A stretch of 64,000 nt of DNA from assembly GCA_963580285.1 (NCBI GenBank), contig OY757011.1, positions 200,773,644 through 200,837,643 on the forward strand, in the 5' to 3' direction. The notes under the pieces were generated by a model. That model was not told the origin of the DNA. It was given only the letters and a program-made list of their open reading frames with translations, and did not search any database. The first letter of the stretch is position 1, and each line of letters opens with the position of its first letter. Made by a program: the position numbers and the translations under genes. The DNA is from Lucinisca nassula. Lineage: Eukaryota; Mollusca; Bivalvia; Lucinida; Lucinidae. This document shows positions 43,828-56,800 of the stretch, piece after piece.

Positions 43828-46800
43828 AGGCGCGGCAAACGGCGTTCTTCATCATTTTTATAGCGACTTAGTATAGAGAGAGAAAATCCGAAATTCGGAG
43901 ACAAAATTTTTCTCTATCTTCCCAGCAGAAGAAAAAAATGATGTTTTTCTCAATATCACAGCTAATAAATGCGATAGGAAGGGGCGGTAAACGGCGTTCT
44001 TCATCATTTTATAGCGACTAAGTATATAGAGAAAACATCCGAAATCCGGAGACAAAAATTTTTCTCGGTCTTCCCAGCAGAAGAAAAAAATGATGTTTTT
44101 CTCAATATCTCAGCTAATAAATGCGATAGGAAGGCGCGGTAAACGGCGTTCTTCGTCATTTTTATAGCGACTAAGTATAGAGAGAAAAAATCCGAAATTG
44201 TGAGACAAAAATTTTTCTCTATCTTCCCAGCAGAATACAAAAATGATGTTTTTCTCAATATCTCAGCTAATAAATGCGATAGGAAGACGCGGTAAACGGC
44301 GTTCTTCATCATTTTTATAGCGACTAAGTATAGAGAGAAAAAATCCGAAATTCGGAGACAAAAATTTTTCTCTATCTTCCCAGCAGAAGAAAAAAATGAT
44401 GTTTTTCTCAATATCTCAGCTAATAGATGTGATAGGAAGGTGCGGTAAACGGCGTTCTTCATCTTTTTTATAGCGACTAAGTATAGAGAGAAAAATCCGA
44501 AATTCGGAGACAAAAATTTTTCTCTATCTTCCCAGCAGAATACAAAAATGATGTTTTTCTCAATATCTCAGCTAATAAATACGATAGGAAGGCGCGGTAA
44601 ACGGCGTTCTTCATCATTTTTATAGCGACTAAGTATAGAGAGAAAAAATCCGAAATTCGGAGACAAAAAATTTTCTCTATCTTCCCAGCAGAATACAAAA
44701 ATGATGTTTTTCTCAATATCTCAGCTAATAAATGCGATAGGAAGGTGCGGTAAACGGCGTTCTTCATCATTTTTATAGCGACTAAGTAAAGAGAGAAAAA
44801 ATCCGAAATTCGGAGACAAAAATTTTTCTCTATCTTCCCAGCAGAATACAAAAATGATGTTTTTCTCAATATCTCGGCTAATAAATGCGATAGGAAGGCG
44901 CGGTAAACGGCGTTCTTCATCATTTTTATAGCGACTAAGTATAGAGAGAAAAATTCCGAAATTCCGAGACAAAAATTTTTCTCGGTCTTCCCAGCAGAAG
45001 AAAAAAATGATGTTTTTCTCAATATCTCAGCTAATAAATGCGATAGGAAGGTGCGGTAAACGGCGTTCTTCATCATTTTTATAGCGACTAAGTATAGAGA
45101 GAAAAAATCCGAAATTCGGAGACAAAAATTTTTCTCTATCTTCCCAGCAGAATACAAAAATGATGTTTTTCTCAATATCTCAGCTAATAAATGCGATAGG
45201 AAGGCGCGGTAAACGGCGTTCTTCATCATTTTTATAGCGACTAAGTATAGAGAGAAAAAATCCGAAATTCGGAGACAAAAAATTTTCTCGGTCTTCCCAG
45301 CAGAATACAAAAATGATGTTTTTCTCAATATCTCAGCTAATAAATGCGATAGGAAGGCGCGGTAAACGGCGTTCTTCATCATTTTTATAGCGACTAAGTA
45401 TAGAGAGAAAAAATCCGAAATTGTGAGACAAAAATTTTTCTCGGTCTTCCCAGCAGAAGAAAAAAATGATGTTTTTCTCAATATCTCGGCTAATAAATGC
45501 GATAGGAAGGCGCGGTAAACGGCGTTCTTCATCATTTTTATAGCGACTAAGTATAGAGAGAAAAAATCCGAAATTCAGAGACAAAAATTTTTCTCGGTCT
45601 TCCCAGCAGAATACAAAAATGATGTTTTTCTCAATATCTCAGCTAATAAATGCGATAGGAAGGCGCGGTAAACGGCGTTCTTCATCATTTTTATAGCGAC
45701 TAAGTATAGAGAGAAAACATCCGAAATTCGGAGACAAAAATTTTTCTCTATCTTCCCAGCAGAATACAAAAATGATGTTTTTCTCAATATCTCAGCTAAT
45801 AAATGCGATAGGAAGGCGCGGTAAACGGCGTTCTTCATCATTTTTATAGCGACTAAGTATAGAGAGAAAAATCCGAAATTCGGAGACAAACTTTTTTCTC
45901 TATCTTCCCAGCAGAATACAAAAATGATGTTTTTCTCAATATCTCAGCTAATAAATGCGATAGGAAGGCGCGGTAAACGGCGTTCTTCATCATTTTTATA
46001 GCGACTAAGTATAAAGAGAAAAAATCCGAAATTGTGAGACAAAACTTTTTCTCGGTCTTCCCAGCAGAAGAAAAAAATGATGTTTTTCTCAATATCTCGG
46101 CTAATAAATGCGATAGGAAGGCGTGGTAAACGGCGTTCTTCATCATTTTTATAGCGACTAAGTATAGAGAGAAAAAATCCGAAATTCCGAGACATACATT
46201 TTTCTCGGTCTTCCCAGCAGAAGAAAAAAATGATGTTTTTCTCAATATCTCAGCTATAATGCGATAGGAAGGTGCGGTAAACGGCGTTCTTCATCATTTT
46301 TATAGCGACTAAGTATAGAGAGAAAAAATCCGAAATTCGGAGACAAAAATTTTTCTCTATCTTCCCAGCAGAATACAAAAATGATGTTTTTCTCAATATC
46401 TCAGCTAATAAATGCGATAGGAAGGCGCGGTAAACGGCGTTCTTCATCATTTTTATAGCGACTAAGTATAGAGAGAAAAAATCCGAAATTCGGAGACAAA
46501 AATTTTTCTCTATCTTCCCAGCAGAATACAAATGTGATGTTTTTCTCAATATCTCAGCTAATAAATGCGATAGGAAGGCGCGGTAAACGGCGTTCTTCAT
46601 CATTTTTATAGCGACTAAGTATAGAGAGAAACAATCCGAAATTCGGAGACAAAAATTTTTCTCGGTCTTCCCAGCAGAATACAAAAATGATGTTTTTCTC
46701 AATATCTCAGCTAATAAATGCGATAGGAAGGCGCGGTAAACGGCGTTCTTCATCATTTTTATAGCGAGTAAGTAAAGAGAGAAAAAATCCGAAACTGTGA

Positions 46801-48216
46801 GACAAAAATTTTTCTCGGTCTTCCCAGCAGAAGAAAAAAAATGATGTTTTTCTCAATATCTCGGCTAATAAATGCGATAGGAAGGCGCGGTAAACGGCGT
46901 TCTTCATCATTTTTATAGCAACTAAGTATAGAGAGAAAAAATCCGAAATTCCGAGACAAAAATTTTTCTCGGTCTTCCCAGCAGAAGAAAAAAATGATGT
47001 TTTTCTCAATATCTCAGCTAATAAATGCGATAGGAAGGTGCGGTAAACGGCGTTCTTTATCATTTTTATAGCGACTAAGTATAGAGAGAAAAAATCCGAA
47101 ATTCGGAGACAAAAATTTTTCTCTATCTTCCCAGCAGAATACAAAAATGATGTTTTTCTCAATATCTCAGCTAATAAATGCGATAGGAAGGCGCGGTAAA
47201 CGGCGTTCTTCATCATTTTTATAGCGACTAAGTATAGAGAGAAAAAATCCGAAATTCGGAGACAAAAATTTTTCTCGGTCTTCCCAGCAGAAGAAAAAAA
47301 TGATGTTTTTCTCAATATCTCGGCTAATAAATGCGATAGGAAGGCGCGGTAAACGGCGTTCTTCATCATTTTTATAGCAACTGAGTATAGAGAGAAAAAA
47401 TCCGAAATTCCGAGACAAAAATTTTTCTCGGTCTTCCCAGCAGAAGAAAAAAATGATGTTTTTCTCAATATCTCAGCTAATAAATGCGATAGGAAGGTGT
47501 GGTAAACGGCGTTCTTCATCATTTTTATAGCGACTAAGTATAGAGAGAAAAAATCCGAAATTCGGAGATAAAAATTTTTCTCTATCTTCCCAGCAGAATA
47601 CAAAAATGATGTTTTTCTCAATATCTCAGCTAATAAATGCGATAGGAAGGCGCGGTAAACGGCGTTCTTCATCATTTTTATAGCGACTAAGTATAGAGAG
47701 AAAAAATCCGAAATTCGGAGACAAAAATTTTTCTCTATCTTCCCAGCAGAATACAAATGTGATGTTTTTCTCAATATCTCAGCTAATAAATGCGATAGGA
47801 AGGCGCGGTAAACGGCGTTCTTCATCATTTTTATAGCGACTAAGTATAGAGAGAAACAATCCGAAATTCGGAGACAAAAATTTTTCTCGGTCTTCCAAGC
47901 AGAATACAAAAATGATGTTTTTCTCAATATCTCAGCTAATAAATGCGATAGGAAGGCGCGGTAAACGGCGTTCTTCATCATTTTTATAGCGAGTAAGTAA
48001 AGAGAGAAAAAATCCGAAATTGTGAGACAAAAATTTTTCTCGGTCTTCCCAGCAGAAGAAAAAAATGATTTTTTTCTCAATATCTCGGCTAATAAATGCG
48101 ATAGGAAGGCGCGGTAAACGGCGTTCTTCATCATTTTTATAGCAACTAAGTATAGAGAGAAAAAATCCGAAATTCCGAGACAAAAATTTTTCTCGGTCTT
48201 CCCAGCAGAAGAAAAT
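43828..48216 (-). repeat. 153 bp satellite array B, minus orientation, ~29 monomers
   Basis: Same monomer as array A, reverse strand. The array stops at 'cagcagaagaaaa' inside a monomer, and the missing part resumes at 50,872. The first monomers at the left edge (43,828-44,050) carry more substitutions and a 1 bp deletion. It contains an internal repeat: 46,250-46,950 resembles 47,620-48,180. Confidence 0.97.
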
Positions 48217-48529
48217 CAAAGCGCCAAAGGCACTGAAATGACAGATTCTATGTGAAAATCATAACACTGTGAAACCTTTTTAAAAAGAGCTTAAAATTTA
48301 GAAAGGTAGTTCTGCAAATTCCAATATATGATATGTTTGCAGATGTCTATAGACTATCTATCTTCTGATACTGCGTCGGTCACATTTGACCATTACCGTA
48401 GGTAATGACCGATGGTATTATGAAACGCCATTCGATGTTTCAAATTTTTGAAAAAAAAAAAAAAAAAAAACTATTTACGTTTTCCAAAACAAACATTAGA
48501 ATTCATGTTTTAACAATGCTATTGTCCAT

Positions 48530-49170
48530 AAGTAACAGTTTTTGTCTGGTCGGTTGTGGACACCTCTACCCAAAGATACTCTATGGGAAAGAGATCGGAG
48601 GAGAAAGGCTGGCTAGTCCAGTACATGGATTCCATTGGCTTGAAGACATTTATGAGTAAGAACAGCACTATGAGCCCGCTCGTAATCCTGCAGGATAAGA
48701 TATCCCGGATTCTGAGCGTAAACAAATAAATGGAACCATGTGAGGCCGAAGCACTTGATTGATGTAACGTCTCGCTGTTCAATCCACGTCTCGGCTATGA
48801 TCTTGAATGTTCTTAATGACACTAAGCTGCGTTCGCTAACTACACGCAATAGTTCGCCACACAACTACGCTTATTTCATCCGATATGTCATGCTCTATTA
48901 CGCACGCGTCGCCTCGGCATACCTTACACCTATACGTCGAAACACCCGGAAACGACAACCGACGTGATTCACGCTGAAGTGCGAATTGTCACTGAAACGC
49001 ATATGTCAGTCGCCAATCTACGTGTTTCATGCACTAGCGTAAGTGTTCCGTACTGTGTCGACGCGTTAACTTTGGTCACGACAGGGACGTCTAGCTCTCA
49101 AACGTGCATCGCATAAGGACGACGATCAGTGTCAGTGCTTATCAGTCGGTAGTTGAGACCCCTTGTTTAT
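48530..49170 (-). pseudogene. Decayed Tc1-like transposase
   Basis: Read on the minus strand in shifting frames, the order of blocks is that of a Tc1 enzyme. There is 'LTRRHSTEHLR' and 'HVDWRLTYAF' near 49,000-49,090, 'ACVIEHDISD' followed by 'SVVVW' near 48,860-48,900, and 'QNPGYLILQDYERAHS' near 48,670-48,720. The series ends with 'LQANGIHVLDWPA' and, one frame over, 'SSDLFPIEYLWVEV' (48,540-48,650). The second catalytic Asp (in LQD) and the Glu (in PIEY) are recognisable; the first is lost. Several stops and frameshifts make it non-functional. It is more degraded than the copy at 15,809-16,842 and belongs to a different subfamily by its 'ANGIHVLDWP' block. Confidence 0.75.
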
Positions 49171-49369
49171 CTACAGGTACAGTGTAGCAGCTGCCGGCGA
49201 AAATCTGTTTCGCATATGCGTCTGACGGTCGAATCGATCTTGACGTAAGGACGTCGGTCTTCTGCTACGTCGACGTCCACTAGCGTCTTCTGTATATAGT
49301 AAGATGTCGCTCCAATAGACGATAGATCAACACATGTGGCACCCAAAATCAGAGTAAACGTCATCCGCT

Positions 49370-50860
49370 TTCCGACCAGCTTCTAACTGTCCAGGGGCAC
49401 GCTTACGATCCTTTAATGAAAAATGTTGCAATACGCTCTCTTTAAATGCTTTTTGAGAACAAATTTCAGTTTCTTCTTTTCTAGGCACGACCTTACATTA
49501 CACATCAAAAGTTAGATCCTGAACATGTGGTTTCTATCAGTACTGGTGTGAGGGTGGTGCACAGGATCGACGTGGCCGGACTGGTAACCAGACGTCACGG
49601 TTGATTGGTTTAACCTTTTTAGCTTAAGGGCATGGTGCCTAAGTGTGTTGAAATCGTTTGGTTTCAGAATCAAAGCACTGAGAGTGTGGGGTGTAGGTTG
49701 GAGTAATAGGCCGAGGCTGAGATTTAAACTGTTTCATTTAACTCTGAAATTCCAAACAAATCGTGAAGATTTTGATAAGAAGACGCGTTCGGCAGCGTCT
49801 GATCTTGGTCTACACTGTTTTCCAAGCTCACCCTATGATTCCAGGATAACCCTCTTCCGTCTTATGGAATACTCCGATCTCACTGCGGCTATTTTCTCCA
49901 AGACAAAAAGTTATTCTGACAAGTCAGTGATACTGACGTAGACATTAGCACTAAAGCGCTTTTCTTATTAGCAACTTCGGATCGAATGCCATACAATCAA
50001 CCTGAACATAGCCGCGTCGTTTGTCAGTGTTGGGTATATGTAAGTGTTATCTGTAAAATCTGCACATGAATCGAATGTTGGATCTGGCAAACAATGTAAA
50101 CTCAGTTCAAAAGCCACACAACATGGTGCTGATCTTGTTCAACACTTTTTTGCATTAGTTACTAACATCTTAAATTTAAACGAATCAGTCCAAGTCCCCG
50201 TTCATGACCAGCCTGCATTTAGAGACAATCAGCATGAGTGTTGTCAGTGCTTTGATTTATTCACTGCCTTGGGTTTCTGGAGTGCACCCTTCCATCACTG
50301 AAGTTGGGCTCGTCCATTCTGCTAAATACATGACACCTAGAATTATATCACAGGACTTACACTAAGTATCTGTACCATATTCCAGGGTTGAAAGGGACAG
50401 CCTTTCTTTTCAATTTCTCTACGCAAAGTCAATATACACCTAAGTTGTAACTGACCTAAACTTGACCTCGAAAGTCAGAAAGAAAACCCAATAATATTCT
50501 TGTCTACAGCTGACCTGGTCCAACAGCAGGCTGGTCTTTAAGGATTAAATATTGACAGCACTGATAGAAAACAATGTGAAACCTGAGCAGACTGCTAAAC
50601 AGACGCCGCATTGATCTGGGTATAGTCTTCGCCAAACCCGTCGCATGATGCAGCTGTCTCGTATGAAATGCTGAATAGTCAAGTCGTCTGCTTCAAAAGT
50701 TTGTATTACGTTTACAGGATAACTAATACGCTTGTACAATCTTGATTACTGCGCAAAACCGGACTACATTTTGTGCGGACTCATATTTCTATGGCGGTCA
50801 AAGCCGGAAGAAAAAGCCTGAATTACTTCAAACGTGCACCACAGCAAGAATAGACAGATA
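49370..50860. other. Unassigned part of the 2.65 kb insertion
   Basis: Base composition is mixed and unlike the satellite. Open frames at 49,645-49,941 and 50,044-50,301 (plus) have no motif I recognise. A near-terminal palindrome 'gacagatagaatctgtc' ends the region. Confidence 0.5.
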
Positions 50861-50871
50861 GAATCTGTCAT

Positions 50872-53800
50872 TAAAAATGATGTTTTTCTCAATATCTCAG
50901 CTAATAAATGCGATAGGAAGGTGCGGTAAACGGCGTTCTTCATCATTTTTATAGCGACTAAGTATAGAGAGAAAAAATCCGAAATTCGGAGACAAAAATT
51001 TTTCTCTATCTTCCCAGCAGAATACAAAAATGATGTTTTTCTCAATATCTCAGCTAATAAATGCGATAGGAAGGCGCGGTAAACGGCGTTCTTCATCATT
51101 TTTATAGCGACTAAGTATAGAGAGAAAAAATCCGAAATTGTGAGACAAAAATTTTTCTCGGTCTTCCCAGCAGAAGAAAAAAATGATGTTTTTCTCAATA
51201 TCTCGGCTAATAAATGCGATAGGAAGGCGCGGTAAACGGCGTTCTTCATCATTTTTATAGCAACTGAGTATAGAGAGAAAAAATCCGAAATTCCGAGACA
51301 AAAATTTGTCTCGGTCTTCCCAGCAGAAGAAAAAAATGATGTTTTTCTCAATATCTCAGCTAATAAATGCGATAGGAAGGTGCGGTAAACGGCGTTCTTC
51401 ATCATTTTTATAGCGACTAAGTATAGAGAGAAAAAATCCGAAATTCGGAGACAAAAATTTTTCTCTATCTTCCCAGCAGAATACAAAAATGATGTTTTTC
51501 TCAATATCTCAGCTAATAAATGCGATAGGAAGGCGCGGTAAACGGCGTTCTTCATCATTTTTATAGCGACTAATTATAGAGAGAAAAAACCCGAAATTCG
51601 GAGACAAAAATTTTTCTCTATCTTCCCAGCAGAATACAAAAATGATGTTTTTCTCAATATCTCAGCTAATAAATGCGATAGGAAGGCGCGGTAAACGGCG
51701 TTCTTCATCATTTTTATAGCAACTAAGTATAGAGAGAAAAAATCCGAAATTCCGAGACAAAAATTTTTCTCGGTCTTCCGAGCAGAAGAAAAAAATGATG
51801 TTTTTCTCAATATCTCAGCTAATAAATGCGATAGGAAGGTGCGGTAAACGGCGTTCTTCATCATTTTTATAGCGACTAAGTATAGAGAGAAAAAATCCGA
51901 AATTCGGAGACAAAAATTTTTCTCTATCTTCCCAGCAGAATACAAAAATGATGTTTTTCTCAGTATCTCAGCTAATAAATGCGATAGGAAGGCGCGGTGA
52001 ACGGCGTTCTTCATCATTTTTATAGCGACTAAGTTTAGAGAGAAAAAATCCGAAATTCGGAGACAAAAATTTTTCTCTATCTTCCCAGCAGAATACAAAA
52101 ATGATGTTTTTCTCAATATCTCAGCTAATAAATGCGATAGGAAGGCGCGGTAAACGGCGTTCTTCATCATTTTTATAGCGACTAAGTATAGAGAGAAAAA
52201 ATCCGAAATTCGGAGACAAAAATTTTTCTCTATCTTCCCAGCAGAATACAAAAATGATGTTTTTCTCAATATCTCAGCTAATAAATGCGATAGGAAGGCG
52301 CGGTAAACGGCGTTCTTCATCATTTTTATAGCGACTAAGTATAGAGAGAAAAAATCCGAAATTCGAAGACAAAAATTTTTCTCTATCTTCCCAGCAGAAT
52401 ACAAAAATGATGTTTTTCTCAATATCTCAGCTAATAAATGCGATAGGAAGGCGCGGTAAACGGCGTTCTTCATCATTTTTATAGCGACTAAGTATAGAGA
52501 GAAAAAATCCGAAATTCGGAGACAAAAATTTTTCTCTATCTTCCCAGCAGAATACAAAAATGATGTTTTTCTCAATATCTCAGCTAATAAATGCGATAGG
52601 AAGGCGCGGTAAAAGGCGTTCTTCATCATTTTTATAGCAACTAAGTATAGAGAGAAAAAATTCGAAATTCGGAGACAAAAATTTTTCTCTTTCTTCCCAG
52701 CAGAATACAAAAATGATATTTTTCTCAATATCTCAGCTAATAAATGCGATAGGAAGGCGCGGTAAACGGCGTTCTTCATCATTTTTATAGCGACTAAGTA
52801 TAGAGAGAAAAAATCCGAAATTCGAAGACAAAAATTTTTCTCTATCTTCCGGCGTTCTTCATCATTTTTATAGCGACTAAGTATAGAGAGAAAAAATCCG
52901 AAATTCGGATACAAAAATTTTTCTCTATCTTCCCAGCAGAATACAAAAATGATGTTTTTCTCAATATCTCAGCTAATAAATGCGATAGGAAGGCGCGGTA
53001 AACGGCGTTCTTCATCATTTTTATAGCGACTAAGTATAGAGAGAAAAAATCCGAAATTCGGAGACAAAAATTTTTCTCTATCTTGCCAGCAGAATACAAA
53101 AATGATGTTTTTCTCAATATCTCGGCTAATAAATGCGATAGGAAGGCGCGGTAAACGGCGTTCTTCATCATTTTTATAGCGACTAAGTATAGAGAGAAAA
53201 AATCCGAAATTCGGAGACAAAAATTTTTCTCGGTCTTCCCAGCAGAATACAAAAATGATGTTTTTCTCAATATCTCAGCTAATAAATGCGATAGGAAGGC
53301 GCGGTAAACGGCGTTCTTCATCATTTTTATAGCGACTAAGTATAGAGAGAAAAAATCCGAAATTCGGAGACAAAAATTTTTCTCTATCTTCCCAGCAGAA
53401 TACAAAAATGATGTTTTTCTCAATATCTCAGCTAATAAATGCGATAGGAAGGCGCGGTAAACGGCGTTCTTCATCATTTTTATAGCGACTAAGTATAGAG
53501 AGAAAAAATCCGAAATTCGGAGACAAAAATTTTTCTCTATCTTCCCAGCAGAATACAAAAATGATGTTTTTCTCAATATCTCAGCTAATAAATGCGATAG
53601 GAAGGTGCGGTAAACGGCGTTCTTCATCATTTTTATAGCGACTAAGTATAGAGAGAAAAAATCCGAAATTCGGAGACAAAAATTTTTCTCTATCTTCCCA
53701 GCAGAATACAAAAATGATGTTTTTCTCAATATCTCAGCTAATACATGCGATAGGAAGGCGCGGTAAACGGCGTTCTTCATCATTTTTATAGCGACTAAGT

Positions 53801-56800
53801 ATAGAGAGAAAAAATCCGAAATTCGGAGACAAAAATTTTTCTCTATCTTCCCAGCAGAATACAAAAATGATGTTTTTCTCAATATCTCAGCTAATAAATG
53901 CGATAGGAAGGCGCGGTAAACGGCGTTCTTCATCATTTTTATAGCGACTAAGTATAGAGAGAAACAATCCGAAATTCGGAGACAGAAATTTTTCTCTATC
54001 TTCCCAGCAGAATACAAAAATGATGTTTTTCTCAATATCTCAGCTAATAAATGCGATAGGAAGGCGCGGTAAACGGCGTTCTTCATCATTTTTATAGCGA
54101 CTAAGTATAGAGAGAAAAAATCCGAAATTGTGAGACAAAAATTTTTCTCGGTCTTCCCAGGAGAAGAAAAAAATGATGTTTTTCTCAATATCTCAGCTAA
54201 TAAATGCGATAGGAAGGCGCGGTAAACGGCGTTCTTCATCATTTTTATAGCAACTAAGTATAGAGAGAAAAAATCCGAAATTCCGAGACAAAAATTTTTC
54301 TCGGTCTTCCGAGCAGAAGAAAAAAATGATGTTTTTCTCAATATCTCAGCTAATAAATGCGATAGGAAGGTGCGGTAAACGGCGTTCTTCATCATTTTTA
54401 TAGCGACTAAGTATAGAGAGAAAAAATCCGAAATTCGGAGACAAAAATTTTTCTCTATCTTCCCAGCAGAATACAAAAATGATGTTTTTCTCAATATCTC
54501 AGCTAATAAATGCGATAGGAAGGCGCGGTAAACGGCGTTCTTCATCATTTTTATAGCAACTAAGTATAGAGAGAAAAAATCCGAAATTCCGAGACAAAAA
54601 TTTTTCTCGGTCTTCCGAGCAGAAGAAAAAAATGATGTTTTTCTCAATATCTCAGCTAATAAATGCGATAGGAAGGTGCGGTAAACGGCGTTCTTCATCA
54701 TTTTTATAGCGACTAAGTATAGAGAGAAAAAATCCGAAATTCGGAGACAAAAATTTTTCTCTATCTTCCCAGCAGAATACAAAAATGATGTTTTTCTCAG
54801 TATCTCAGCTAATAAATGCGATAGGAAGGCGCGGTGAACGGCGTTCTTCATCATTTTTATAGCGACTAAGTTTAGAGAGAAAAAATCCGAAATTCGGAGA
54901 CAAAAATTTTTCTCTATCTTCCCAGCAGAATACAAAAATGATGTTTTTCTCAATATCTCAGCTAATAAATGCGATAGGAAGGCGCGGTAAACGGCGTTCT
55001 TCATCATTTTTATAGCGACTAAGTATAGAGAGAAAAAATCCGAAATTCGGAGACAAAAATTTTTCTCTATCTTCCCAGCAGAATACAAAAATGATGTTTT
55101 TCTCAATATCTCAGCTAATAAATGCGATAGGAAGGCGCGGTAAACGGCGTTCTTCATCATTTTTATAGCGACTAAGTATAGAGAGAAAAAATCCGAAATT
55201 CGAAGACAAAAATTTTTCTCTATCTTCCCAGCAGAATACAAAAATGATGTTTTTCTCAATATCTCAGCTAATAAATGCGATAGGAAGGCGCGGTAAACGG
55301 CGTTCTTCATCATTTTTATAGCGACTAAGTATAGAGAGAAAAAATCCGAAATTCGGAGACAAAAATTTTTCTCTATCTTCCCAGCAGAATACAAAAATGA
55401 TGTTTTTCTCAATATCTCAGCTAATAAATGCGATAGGAAGGCGCGGTAAAAGGCGTTCTTCATCATTTTTATAGCGACTAAGTATAGAGAGAAAAAATTC
55501 GAAATTCGGAGACAAAATTTTTCTCTTTCTTCCCAGCAGAATACAAAAATGATATTTTTCTCAATATCTCAGCTAATAAATGCGATAGGAAGGCGCGGTA
55601 AACGGCGTTCTTCATCATTTCTATAGCGACTAAGTATAGAGAGAAAAAATCCGAAATTCGGAGACAAAAATTTTTCTCGGTCTTCCCAGCAGAATACAAA
55701 AATGATGTTTTTTCTCAATATCTCAGCTAATAAATGCGATAGGAAGGCGCGGTAAACGGCGTTCTTCATCATTTTTATAGCGACTAAGTATAGAGAGAAA
55801 AAATCCGAAATTCGGAGACAAAAATTTTTCTCTATCTTCCCAGCAGAATACAAAAATGATGTTTTTCTCAATATCTCAGCTAATAAATGCGATAGGAAGG
55901 CGCGGTAAACGGCGTTCTTCATCATTTTTATAGCGACTAAGTATAGAGAGAAACAATCCGAAATTCGGAGACAGAAATTTTTCTCTATCTTCCCAGCAGA
56001 ATACAAAAATGATGTTTTTCTCAATATCTCAGCTAATAAATGCGATAGGAAGGCGCGGTAAACGGCGTTCTTCATCATTTTTATAGCGACTAAGTATAGA
56101 GAGAAAAAATCCGAAATTGTGAGACAAAAATTTTTCTCGGTCTTCCCAGGAGAAGAAAAAAATGATGTTTTTCTCAATATCTCAGCTAATAAATGCGATA
56201 GGAAGGCGCGGTAAACGGCGTTCTTCATCATTTTTATAGCAACTAAGTATAGAGAGAAAAAATCCGAAATTCCGAGACAAAAATTTTTCTCGGTCTTCCG
56301 AGCAGAAGAAAAAAATGATGTTTTTCTCAATATCTCAGCTAATAAATGCGATAGGAAGGTGCGGTAAACGGCGTTCTTCATCATTTTTATAGCGACTAAG
56401 TATAGGGAGAAAAAATCCGAAATTCGGAGACAAAAATTTTTCTCTATCTTCCCAGCAGAATACAAAAATGATGTTTTTCTCAATATCTCAGCTAATAAAT
56501 GCGATAGGAAGGCGCGGTAAACGGCGTTCTTCATCATTTTTATAGCAACTAAGTATAGAGAGAAAAAATCCGAAATTCCGAGACAAAAATTTTTCTCGGT
56601 CTTCCGAGCAGAAGAAAAAAATGATGTTTTTCTCAATATCTCAGCTAATAAATGCGATAGGAAGGTGCGGTAAACGGCGTTCTTCATCATTTTTATAGCA
56701 ACTAAGTATAGAGAGAAAAAATCCGAAATTCGGAGACAGAAATTTTTCTCTATCTTCCCAGCAGAATACAAAAATGATGTTTTTCTCAATATCTCAGCTA

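Larger units (their letters stand above)
48217..50871. mobile_element. 2.65 kb insertion within the satellite
   Basis: The insertion splits one monomer between 'cagcagaagaaaa' and 'aaaaatgatgtttttctc'. Joining the two sides gives a normal monomer, and the variant order across the junction is also normal. Near the ends are 'aatgacagattctat' (48,236-48,250) and its complement (50,861-50,875). The left part encodes a decayed Tc1-like transposase on the minus strand. The length exceeds a simple Tc1 element, so it may be composite or carry captured DNA. Confidence 0.75.

Noticed and set aside
49645..50301. Two open frames (98 and 85 codons) in the 2.65 kb insertion
   Set aside because: I could see no recognisable motif, no repeat of the frame elsewhere, and no codon bias. 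They are noted only as unassigned sequence.
52842..55466. 874-codon frame on the minus strand
   Set aside because: Same satellite artefact as above, in the opposite orientation. It begins at a truncated monomer.
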